Shown here in pieces: positions 1-5,556 of a stretch of 6,554 nucleotides of DNA (position 1 is its first letter; each line of letters opens with the position of its first letter). A program made the translations under genes and the position numbers. A model generated the notes under the pieces. That model saw nothing but the letters and a program-made list of their open reading frames with translations, had not been told where the DNA came from and searched no databases. Source of the DNA: Acidimicrobiaceae bacterium (GTDB lineage Bacteria > Actinomycetota > Acidimicrobiia > Acidimicrobiales > Acidimicrobiaceae); the NCBI GenBank assembly GCA_013044415.1, contig JABEUO010000261.1, forward strand, positions 1 through 6,554. Direction: 5' to 3'.

Positions 1-353
1 CCGAGAGCTGAAGCAACTATCAGTGCGAGAGCAGCCGGAACAGTACCGGAAAACATCAAGAAGGTGATCTTTGTATTTTCGAGATTCTGAAAAACAAACA
101 CTAGAATTATGGCCAACAGCAAAAGTGCCGGGAGTATGCGGGTCCAAGCCCGGCTAGCACGTGTCGATGCTATTTCAATATCAGCAACCGGGGCAGTAAC
201 TTGCTGTTCTGCATTCGAATGGGTGAACCCCTGTATAGCATCGCTGTTGGCATCATCTCCGGGCAGAGCAACATCTGCGAGAACCTGTTCAGTAGGTACT
301 GAAAGTTGAGATCTTTCGGCTCGGGACTTCGAACCAGGTGTCCGGATTCCCAC
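1..353 (-). CDS. LapA-domain membrane protein, 3' end beyond window
   Basis: The minus strand is open from a GTG at 353 to the window edge, giving the first 117 residues. Residues 1-62 are polar and low in complexity, likely a disordered cytoplasmic tail. A basic motif S-T-R-A-S-R-A-W (63-70) is followed by a membrane helix (about 73-89, L-P-A-L-L-L-L-A-I-I-L-V-F-V-F), then Q-N, a short amphipathic stretch ending F-S-G-T-V-P, and the start of a second helix. This order (RxRxSxxW, helix, QN, hydrophobic turn, P, second helix) is that of the LapA / DUF1049 domain found in many actinobacteria, whose exact function there is not settled. A G-rich run lies just before the GTG; an in-frame TTG 12 bases upstream is the alternative start, and an in-frame stop lies just above it. 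Family call fairly sure; the second helix is cut off. Confidence 0.72.
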   Translation of the reverse strand, partial: MGIRTPGSKSRAERSQLSVPTEQVLADVALPGDDANSDAIQGFTHSNAEQQVTAPVADIEIASTRASRAWTRILPALLLLAIILVFVFQNLENTKITFLMFSGTVPAALALIVASAL

Positions 354-509
354 AGGAACCCCCAATCATTGCCAAGTAATGACTTGCTAAACCAAAATGA
401 GTATCTAGTTCATCGTATCAGAGTCTACGGTGTACCCCAAAGTCGAGCTGAATTTCTCTCAGGCCGGACTTCCGGAGATATTAGGCAGACAATTACCCCA
501 TAGGTAATG

Positions 510-651
510 CTTTAGCAGGGGAATTGTATGCGTTTCGACATTCGAGTTGTGATACTACGCGATTCAGTGAGTTGGGAATATTCCTACGGTACCTTTGGTT
601 TGAAATCCCGGTATTGACCCGGCTTTCGTACATTGAGGTCCAGGAATGTCG
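510..651 (+). repeat. Long inverted repeat, left arm
   Basis: This stretch matches the reverse complement of 6413-6554 without gaps. By hand count 113 of 142 positions are identical (about 80%). The outermost 15 bases (GCTTTAGCAGGGGAA) are identical in both arms. The first 70 bases, downstream of the stop codons of the enclosed reading frames, differ at 11 positions; the next 72 bases differ at 18. Greater conservation of the non-coding outer half suggests the end of a mobile element or another functional terminus. No insertion sequence family was recognised. Confidence 0.8.
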
Positions 652-709
652 CCGCCCGTTTGGCTGTGATAGCCAACAGCTTTAGCGAAGTGTCCCCTTT
701 GGTTTCCAT
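584..709 (-). CDS. Small hypothetical protein, 41 aa (repeat-associated)
   Basis: ATG at 709 to TAG at 584-586 gives 41 residues, basic, with a likely helix (residues 9-23) followed by a tail P-G-Q-Y-R-D-F-K-P-K. The C-terminal half aligns in frame with the 57-residue product at 6312-6485: both have F-x-D-L, P-G-x-Y-x-D-F-x-P-K and a stop two to four codons later. Conservative exchanges (N/K, V/I, R/K, Q/R, K/E) support this as the ancestral frame. There is no good ribosome site; a GTG 15 bases upstream is an alternative start. It could be a degraded C-terminus of a larger protein rather than a working gene. Family not recognised. Confidence 0.3.
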   Translation of the reverse strand: METKGDTSLKLLAITAKRAATFLDLNVRKPGQYRDFKPKVP

Positions 710-982
710 AGTGACAAGGTACACGACCTAGTTCAGGGCGTACATTGCGCCAGCTAGCACCTAGCTGCTCCATTGTCGCAAGCACTTATATGAAGCTGAC
801 AAGTATGCGAAGAGGGCTTGGGAGTCGATGACGCTTTCCACTTGTCCTCTTGCTAGATGGTCGCTATCTCTTGGACACCGCTGCACCGCGCCTGCATTTA
901 GCGACAACCTCTGCCTTGAGCTTTAGGGTAAAAGAGCAGGGGGCCCCTTCGTCCTTCGTTCGGCGTTTTCCGTGGTGCCAGC

Positions 983-998
983 CCTTCCCCGGGGAAGG
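983..998. repeat. Perfect 16-bp palindrome
   Basis: CCTTCCCCGGGGAAGG reads the same on both strands with no spacer. With no loop it is an unlikely RNA hairpin. It could be a protein-binding site or chance; its position about 130 bases upstream of the permease -35 box is the only context. Confidence 0.5.
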
Positions 999-1125
999 AT
1001 CCTAGATGGGCAGGTCCGTGAAAACAAACTGAAGACAAGGCTGCGCAGATTTTGCTGAGAGCGGTAAGGCATCGGTCAGTTATCCGAATGTGGCTTCGAG
1101 GTATCGTTTTTATTACCTTTTTAGC

Positions 1126-1154
1126 TTGACATTAGCCCGCTTAGTTCTTAGAAT
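1126..1154 (+). promoter_or_regulatory. Sigma-70 (SigA) type promoter of the permease operon
   Basis: A perfect -35 box TTGACA (1126-1131), a 17-base spacer and a -10 box TAGAAT (1149-1154, five of six consensus bases). Transcription would start near 1161, leaving a leader of about 105 bases before the permease start at 1266. This is the strongest promoter-like sequence in the window, and it sits upstream of the permease-peptidase pair. Confidence 0.75.
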
Positions 1155-1159
1155 ACTAA
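1141..1159. promoter_or_regulatory. Imperfect palindrome over the -10 box, candidate repressor operator
   Basis: TTAGTTCTTAGAATACTAA has complementary 5-bp arms (TTAGT / ACTAA) around a 9-bp centre and covers the -10 box completely. Size and position suit a TetR-family operator. The TetR gene downstream has a TAGTATT (3933-3939) just before its start codon, the same 7 bases as occur on the minus strand of this palindrome (1153-1159). This is inference from position and symmetry; an AT-rich -10 region can give such symmetry by chance. Confidence 0.35.
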
Positions 1160-1191
1160 TTCGATAAACTGGCAACGTCAGGAGAGCTCTT

Positions 1192-1299
1192 GTGGCATCG
1201 ACTGCGGTCAGGACCTGCTCACTGCAGTGGAACGGGTGGGCAGTAGGGCAAGGAGGGGGATTCTCTTGGCAAGCGAGCACCACGAAAAAATGGACTTGA
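1192..1299 (+). CDS. Possible Trp-rich upstream leader ORF, 35 codons
   Basis: Inside the presumed mRNA leader, GTG at 1192 is preceded by AGGAGAG (1180-1186) at a workable spacing and opens a 35-codon frame ending TGA at 1297-1299. It overlaps the first 11 codons of the permease in another frame. Four of 35 residues are tryptophan (13, 16, 26, 34), a high share. Translation here could modulate access to the permease ribosome site. The G-rich bases supplying the TGG codons are partly the permease ribosome site itself, so the enrichment may be incidental. Confidence 0.22.
   Translation: MASTAVRTCSLQWNGWAVGQGGGFSWQASTTKKWT
1220..1229. promoter_or_regulatory. Perfect 10-bp palindrome in the permease leader
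   Basis: CACTGCAGTG in the transcribed leader, 36 bases upstream of the preferred permease start. It could be a weak operator or simply chance. A GTG within it (1227) also opens the permease frame but has no ribosome site in front of it. Confidence 0.25.
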
Positions 1300-2712
1300 T
1301 TTCCGGCCTGCCGGATCCGCCCGTGGGCGGAGAGAAGTACGATCAGGACCTTTCCAGATCGCTGACATTTCGCGAGAACGTACTTATAACACTCTCGTCG
1401 GTGACGCCGGCATCGAGCGTCTTCATAATCCTGCCTGCGATCATCGCGACGGTAGGAGGTGCTTCTGCAATGGCCTTGGCCCTAGCCTCCGTAGTGGGAA
1501 TTACTGTCGCATTGGCCTACGCCGAGCTTTCCAGCGCCTTTCCCATTACAGGCGGAGAATATGCGTTTGTGGCCCGTACACTAGGCAAGCAGATCGGCTT
1601 TGCCCTATTTCTACTCACTCTGGTGAGCGGAGTGCTCATCATCGGCGTGATCGCATCCGGTATAGGTACCTATCTGGGAGCAATTTGGAGCCCGCTGGCC
1701 GGGAATTGGGTCGGTATCGTGGTAGTGCTGATCACTACGGTAGTTGCCTGCTTCCAGATTCGTACCAATGCCTGGGTAACGGGCCTCTTCCTGGTGATAG
1801 AGCTGCTGGCGGTGGGAGTGCTTGCCCGTACTCGGCTTTACTCACGTCACCCAACCCGTCTCCACCCTCTGGCACGGAGCTACCCCCAACGGCCACGGGC
1901 TAATGACCACTGTGGGGTTTGGCGCGATTGTCGCAGCGGTGACCACGGCTCTCTTTGCGCTCAACGGGTACGGAACGGCCGTTTACTACTCGGAGGAGAC
2001 CAAGCAGGCTAGCAAGACCATTGGCCGGGCAATTCTTTGGTCCCTGGCGATAACCGTGGCCGCCGAGCTGATTCCATTGGTGGCGGTAATCTTGGGAACA
2101 CCCAGCATCGCCAAGCTAACTTCTTCTTCCGATCCCCTGAACTACTTCCTGACCGCCCGCGGTGGCACCACTATCGACCACGTGGTAAGCGTAGGCATCG
2201 CCATTGCCATCATCAACGCCGTGTTGGCTATCATCCTGCAGGAGGGGAGGCTGCTCTTTTCGGCGGCACGCGATGGCTCCTGGCCGGACTGGTTGAACAA
2301 ACCTCTTGCCTCAGTCCACTCGAGTCTTCGTACTCCGGTGATAGCGACCGTTGTGACCGGGGTGTTGGCTGCGCTGGCTTTGTGGCTCATGCCCTTCAAC
2401 ATAATGCTGATCGTAACCGGCGCATCAATTCTCATTACCTATGCCCTAGTGGCTCTAGCAGCATTCGTTGGCCGGTTGAACCGAAGCACAGCGCGCGCAC
2501 CCTACAAGATGCCCGCATGGCCATGGATGCCGATCGTGATGCTGTTGGCAACGATAATTGTGTCATATGAGACCTGGATTTCCGATTGGGTACCGGTGGT
2601 GGTTGCCCTGGCGATATTTGTGGCTGGTGTGCCGTATTACTACCTCTATCTTTACCCTCGTCGAGGAGATCGCTGGACCCTGCCCGATGCACCCGACGAG
2701 GAGCTTGCCTGA
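1266..2712 (+). pseudogene. APC-family amino acid/amine permease, interrupted by one frameshift
   Basis: Two overlapping frames together encode one APC-superfamily permease (AA_permease_2 type). Frame one gives residues 1-186 with T-P-A-S-S in helix 1 (47-51) and A-Y-A-E-L-S-S-A-F-P (84-93) before a G-G-E-Y loop. Frame two continues from about 1824 with the F-A-L-N-G-Y-G helix, a Y-Y-S-E-E-T loop, the cytoplasmic G-R-L-L-F-S-A-A-R-D-G motif and a W-x-P-D-W segment. Deleting one base near 1821-1824 (GTGCTTGCCC) joins them into about 481 residues, normal for the family, with about 12 helices. The start is TTG 1266 because AGGAGG (1251-1256) sits 9 bases before it; GTG 1227 and ATG 1290 lack such a site. 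The TGA overlaps the next ATG. A sequencing error is a real alternative to a true mutation. Substrate unknown; the neighbour suggests small amino compounds or short peptide derivatives. Confidence 0.85.
2698..2703 (+). promoter_or_regulatory. Ribosome binding site of the peptidase gene
   Basis: GAGGAG within the last codons of the permease gene, eight bases before ATG 2712. It fixes the peptidase start and rejects the longer in-frame extension beginning at 2586. Confidence 0.75.
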
Positions 2713-3869
2713 TGGACTCTAAAAGACGGCCGAGAGCGCGTGAACTGGGTATCGAGGTGGGAATGGGATCTGTGGGGCCATTCAACGCCATCACAGACGT
2801 ACCGGGGGTGCGTGTCGGATACAGCACCGTGATTAAGGGGGACGGGCCTCTCATCGTCGGAGAGGGGCCGGTGAGAACCGGGGTCACGGTGATTGTGCCC
2901 CGAACCGAGGAGATCTCCGAGCACCCACTCTTTGCAGGATGCCATCGCCTCAATGGCAACGGGGAACTGACCGGTTTGGAATGGATCCGCGAGTCGGGCT
3001 TGCTCACCTCACCCATAGCGCTGACAAACACACATTCGGTTGGCGTGGTAAGAGATGCACTGGTAAGGCGCGAAATCGAGGCGCGCGGCACGGGCAAGCT
3101 TTTCTGGAGCCTACCGATAGTCGGGGAGACCTGGGATGGCTGCTTGAATGACATCAACGGGCAGCACCTCGGAGCCGAGCACGTCTTTGGCGCTCTCGCC
3201 GACGCCTCGAGCGGGTCGGTCGCGGAAGGAAATGTTGGCGGTGGTACGGGCATGGTCTGTCATGACTTCAAAGGGGGCACCGGAACTTCGTCGCGAGTAG
3301 TTGCGATCGGCGGCGAACGCTTCACCGTCGGGGTGATCGTTCAAGCCAATCACGGGGCGCGCAGGAACTTCGTGGTTAACGGTGCCCCGGTCGGTCGGCT
3401 CGTCAGCGAAGAAGTAGTACCTCCCCCAATTCTTCCGGAACTTGGTTCAAGCCCCTCCGGGGTGGGATCGATTATTTGCGTAATTGCCACGGATGCCCCG
3501 TTGCTTCCGATCCAGCTACAGCGAGTGGCTCAACGTGCTGGCTTTGGAATTGCCCGCCTAGGCGCCTTTGCCGACCACTACAGTGGCGATCTTTTCCTGG
3601 CCTTCTCCACAGCGAACAGCGGGCTTCCGGCGATGAGCTATGGCACGCAGGACGCAGCGCGGATCCCGGTGGAGATGCTTTCCCTCGGTGAGATCGACCC
3701 GATTTTTGAGGCAACCGTGGAAGCCACCACAGAGGCAATTTTGAACGCGATGCTCGCCGCCGAAACTATGATCGGACGAGATGGCGTGACGGCGACAGCC
3801 CTAGATGGAGACGAACTGGTAAAGATCCTGGATCGCTACGGAAGGCGCACTTTGGACATCACACACTGA
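2712..3869 (+). CDS. P1 family (S58) aminopeptidase, DmpA/BapA-like, self-processing
   Basis: The 385-residue product has the marks of the DmpA/BapA family of N-terminal-nucleophile aminopeptidases: I-T-D-V-P-G-V-R-V-G (27-36), L-T-N-T-H-S-V-G (104-111), V-G-E-T-W-D-G-x-L-N-D-I (137-148), N-V-G-G-G-T-G-M (174-181) and G-V-G-S-I (250-254). Family members cleave themselves before the serine of the last motif, here Gly252/Ser253, giving an alpha chain of 252 and a beta chain of 133 residues with Ser253 as nucleophile. Ser291 and Asp293 lie where BapA has its helper serine and acidic residue. Length is typical; there is no signal peptide, so cytoplasmic. ATG 2712 overlaps the permease stop (TGATG) and has GAGGAG eight bases upstream, so the two are translationally coupled. 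Known relatives release N-terminal L-, D- or beta-amino acids; the substrate here cannot be read from sequence. The frame extends upstream, but only over the permease end. Confidence 0.93.
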   Translation: MDSKRRPRARELGIEVGMGSVGPFNAITDVPGVRVGYSTVIKGDGPLIVGEGPVRTGVTVIVPRTEEISEHPLFAGCHRLNGNGELTGLEWIRESGLLTSPIALTNTHSVGVVRDALVRREIEARGTGKLFWSLPIVGETWDGCLNDINGQHLGAEHVFGALADASSGSVAEGNVGGGTGMVCHDFKGGTGTSSRVVAIGGERFTVGVIVQANHGARRNFVVNGAPVGRLVSEEVVPPPILPELGSSPSGVGSIICVIATDAPLLPIQLQRVAQRAGFGIARLGAFADHYSGDLFLAFSTANSGLPAMSYGTQDAARIPVEMLSLGEIDPIFEATVEATTEAILNAMLAAETMIGRDGVTATALDGDELVKILDRYGRRTLDITH

Positions 3870-3895
3870 GGCATCCTGGGAAGAGTTATCGCTGA

Positions 3896-3918
3896 AGCGG
3901 GGAGGCTCGCCCCACGCT
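3896..3918 (+). other. GC-rich hairpin between peptidase and TetR genes
   Basis: GGGG (3899-3902) and CCCC (3910-3913) can pair around a 7-base loop; AGCG and CGCT at the flanks may lengthen the stem with a two-base bulge. No T-tract follows, so intrinsic termination is doubtful. It may weaken read-through into the regulator gene. Confidence 0.3.
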
Positions 3919-3946
3919 GCTAGTTGCCCGGATAGTATTGACCAGC

Positions 3947-4588
3947 ATGGGACGGCCAAGGCGACAGGATACGAGGCGCACACAAATCGTCGAAGCGGCT
4001 GTCAAGGCCATTGTAGCTCGCGGCTACGAGCGGGTGCGGATCAAGGACATCGCTGCTGAGGCTGGGGTCTCCTCTCAGACAGTTCTGTACTACTTCCCCG
4101 ATGTCGAGGCGCTGCTTTTGGAGACGCTCTCCCGCCTTATCCATCGCTTCGTGGAAATGAGGCGTGATACCGCCGATGCCGTTGGCGATCCCGTCTCCCA
4201 ACTGGCTGCAACGATCTGGGCGGGCCTGCCCGCTGGCCCAGATGACGAGATCGCCGTCATTTATGTTTCGCTCGGCTCAATAAGGCGTAACCCTGCGCTA
4301 CGCGCCTTATCCCGGGCTTTGACGGAGCAGCAAGTAGAGCTCTATCGGCGGATATTGGAGGCAGGATCAGCGCGTGGTGCCTTCGAGCTGCGAGAAAGCA
4401 GCCTAGTTATCGCTGAGAATCTAGTTGCGCTCGAAGATGCTTACGGACTGTACATCATTGAGGGCGACCCGATCACCCCTGAGCACGCCATCTCGCGAAT
4501 TGCCACCTACGCTGCGGCTGCAGTTGGCGTAGTACACGAAGATCTTCTGCCCGCTAGCGGAGGAAGCCGTCCTGCCGACGCTTTATGA
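3947..4588 (+). CDS. TetR family transcriptional regulator (BetI-type C-terminal domain)
   Basis: The 213-residue product starts with a basic tail and a TetR_N domain: I-V-E-A-A-V-K-A-I-V-A-R-G-Y, then the helix-turn-helix I-K-D-I-A-A-E-A-G-V-S-S-Q-T-V-L-Y-Y-F (about residues 31-49). The ligand half has the BetI-like TetR_C_6 pattern: I-W-A-G-L-P-A-G-P, R-R-N-P-A-L-R-A-L, and N-L-V-A-L-E-D-A-Y-G-L-Y-I-I-E-G, which would line the pocket. It lies 77 bases after the peptidase on the same strand and most likely represses the permease-peptidase unit. ATG 3947 is preferred; TTG 3938 would add three residues. No strong ribosome site is seen, and a -10-like TAGTAT (3933-3938) ends eight bases before the ATG, so a leaderless transcript from its own promoter is possible. 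The ligand is unknown; it could be the peptidase substrate. Confidence 0.92.
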   Translation: MGRPRRQDTRRTQIVEAAVKAIVARGYERVRIKDIAAEAGVSSQTVLYYFPDVEALLLETLSRLIHRFVEMRRDTADAVGDPVSQLAATIWAGLPAGPDDEIAVIYVSLGSIRRNPALRALSRALTEQQVELYRRILEAGSARGAFELRESSLVIAENLVALEDAYGLYIIEGDPITPEHAISRIATYAAAAVGVVHEDLLPASGGSRPADAL

Positions 4589-4613
4589 CCAAGGACAAAT
4601 TGATGAACTATGA

Positions 4614-4636
4614 CTGGGAGTTTATTTGCCTCCCAG
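4614..4636 (+). terminator. Probable terminator after the TetR gene
   Basis: A perfect 7-bp stem CTGGGAG / CTCCCAG encloses a 9-base T-rich loop, 26 bases after the TetR stop. The following bases (CTTGTCAAGG) are only weakly T-rich, so it may be a factor-assisted or weak intrinsic terminator. Position and stem quality support it. Confidence 0.55.
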
Positions 4637-4910
4637 CTTGTCAAGGTGAAGCGGCATAACTCTGTAGTCGCTTGAAACCCGACCGGTACCCAGCGGAAAG
4701 CTAACCCCAACGCCGCATAGGTTCCTGAACGGGTAGTTCTTTGATGAATACCACGCGAAACCCAACGTCGCGCTGGATTTCCATGATCTCAGGAAACCAA
4801 AGTTAGGGGCGTGACGATAGTCATATCAGCTTTAAAGGGCCGCTTTAGAGCTCGGCAGTAATGAGACCCTCAGCCACCGCAGAACCCTTCCGTCGATCCG
4901 TGGAACGTAC
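4637..4910. other. Intergenic stretch with direct-repeat copy
   Basis: Lies between the converging TetR and toxin genes. Apart from the direct repeat at 4701-4777 nothing coding was recognised. The reverse-strand frame reaching into the TetR gene is a shadow of it. Confidence 0.5.
4701..4777 (+). repeat. 77-bp direct repeat, copy 1
   Basis: Ungapped match to 5771-5847 with 66 of 77 identical by hand count (about 86%); the longest exact run is AGTTCTTTGATGAA. Similarity stops abruptly at both ends. On the minus strand two frames stay related between copies. One ends F-I-K-E-L-P-V-Q-E-x-x-R-R-x-G then TAG at the repeat edge. The other reads V-S-x-G-x-H-Q-R-T-x-x-S-G-x-Y with mostly conservative exchanges, though copy 2 has a stop just before it. 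Neither is proven coding. It could be a decayed gene end, an element end or a recombination scar. Confidence 0.8.
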
Positions 4911-5288
4911 TTAGCAGTCGTTAGCTGACGGTGCGGGGTCCCCGAAAGTTGATCCACAGCGAGTGTGAGTGTCCCTCGAGTTTACTTTGTTCAGATTAGC
5001 AATCGCGAGGTCCGCACCGTCAATCGAACGATGGGCCGGAAGCCACTGCCGGCCTAATTCGCCGGCAGGTTCAGCGATCATCGTATCGACCGGGTGCCGC
5101 TGAAAGAGAGAAAGGAGCAGTCGAGTCCCTCCCTCTTCGTTCGCTCTCATGCCTGCAAGAACTTCGAGACGCGTCATCTCGCTCGCATATAGCGGCGCAG
5201 TCAGTCTCGCTTCTTCGAGAACCTCCTGGGCACCATGATGTCCTCGAAGGTAATCAATGATGACAGAGGTGTCGACTAGAACAGCCAC
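4911..5288 (-). CDS. vapC: VapC-type PIN-domain toxin, altered C-terminus
   Basis: The 125-residue product is a PIN-domain ribonuclease of the VapC type. It starts V-L-V-D-T-S-V-I-I-D-Y-L with metal-binding Asp6, has T-R-L-E-V-L-A-G-M-R with Glu42, and S-I-D-G-A-D-L-A-I-A with Asp90 and Asp93. PIN toxins normally continue with a helix, a strand and a T-x-N-x-x-D/H-F segment that supplies the last active-site position. Here, after residue 98, the sequence turns into an unrelated polar tail (N-L-N-K-V-N-S-R-D...) ending G-D-P-A-P-S. The last active-site element is thus missing, suggesting a frameshift or replaced 3' end and a weakened or inactive toxin. GTG 5288 shares one base with the antitoxin stop (TAGTG), so translation is coupled. 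VapC toxins cut tRNA or rRNA when free of antitoxin; the target here is unknown. Confidence 0.85.
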   Translation of the reverse strand: MAVLVDTSVIIDYLRGHHGAQEVLEEARLTAPLYASEMTRLEVLAGMRANEEGGTRLLLSLFQRHPVDTMIAEPAGELGRQWLPAHRSIDGADLAIANLNKVNSRDTHTRCGSTFGDPAPSANDC

Positions 5289-5539
5289 TACTCGGCAACC
5301 GGGAGGCGAGATCCGCTACGGAGCCGTTCGACCATGGTGGCCCCGTCCTCACTGCGATCAGACCATGCGCCAGAGGTCTGATGCATGATATCGAGGTCGT
5401 CAGCGCTAGAGCGCGACGAGCCATACACTCTCTCCACCGCATCTCTGATGAGGGCAGAAAGCGACTTGCCCGAACGTGCAGACTCGGCGTCAAGCAACTT
5501 GCGCTCTTCTAATGTCAGCGATATCTGGGTCCTTTGCAT
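5288..5539 (-). CDS. vapB: VapB-type ribbon-helix-helix antitoxin
   Basis: The 83-residue product begins M-Q-R-T-Q-I-S-L-T-L-E-E-R (beta strand), followed by L-L-D-A-E-S-A-R-S-G-K-S-L-S-A-L-I-R-D-A-V-E-R-V-Y (two helices), a standard ribbon-helix-helix DNA-binding dimer unit. The acidic linker and tail S-G-A-W-S-D-R and V-E-R-L-R-S-G-S-R-L-P are typical of the part that wraps the toxin and inserts an arginine into its active site. ATG 5539 is preferred over the ATGs at 5557 and 5554 because the ribbon strand starts there and a -10 box ends six bases upstream, giving a leaderless mRNA; no ribosome site is visible. Its stop overlaps the toxin start. The complex probably represses its own promoter through the palindrome at 5539-5556. 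Confidence 0.9.
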   Translation of the reverse strand: MQRTQISLTLEERKLLDAESARSGKSLSALIRDAVERVYGSSRSSADDLDIMHQTSGAWSDRSEDGATMVERLRSGSRLPVAE

Positions 5540-5556
5540 GATGTAGTTATACATCA
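5539..5556. promoter_or_regulatory. VapB operator palindrome overlapping promoter and start codon
   Basis: TGATGTAGTTATACATCA has perfect 7-bp arms (TGATGTA / TACATCA) around a 4-bp centre. On the minus strand it includes the -10 box TATAAC (5551-5546) and ends on the first base of the antitoxin ATG. No good -35 box is seen. Binding of the VapBC complex here would block both RNA polymerase and a leaderless start, the normal autoregulation of such modules. Confidence 0.75.

Larger units (their letters stand above)
354..1125. other. Gene-poor, decayed stretch
   Basis: No reading frame here has convincing protein features. It contains the left arm of the long inverted repeat (510-651), a related 41-codon frame on the minus strand (584-709), a short hairpin (CAAGT at 373-377 with ACTTG at 382-386) just upstream of the LapA-type gene, a GGGGGCCCC run near 939 and a perfect palindrome at 983-998. 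Stop codons are frequent in all frames. It reads as old intergenic or pseudogene DNA rather than an unrecognised gene. Confidence 0.5.

Noticed and set aside
109..309. Plus-strand 66-aa frame near the left edge
   Set aside because: It is antisense to the LapA-type gene, whose opposite strand has clear membrane-helix and motif structure; the plus frame has none.
598..645. Plus-strand stretch L-T-R-L-S-Y-I-E-V-Q-E resembling a PIN-domain toxin segment
   Set aside because: The resemblance is short and lost in the right arm. The opposite strand gives a better conserved frame with matching stops.
564..785. Minus-strand 73-aa frame overlapping the left repeat arm
   Set aside because: Composition is not protein-like, and it lies in a different frame from the one conserved between the two repeat arms (584-709 and 6312-6485).
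938..948. AGGGGGCCCCT as a terminator hairpin
   Set aside because: The arms are separated by a single base, too tight for a hairpin loop, and no T-tract follows.
2435..3353. Long minus-strand frames opposite the permease end and peptidase
   Set aside because: They are shadows of strongly supported genes and have no domain features of their own.
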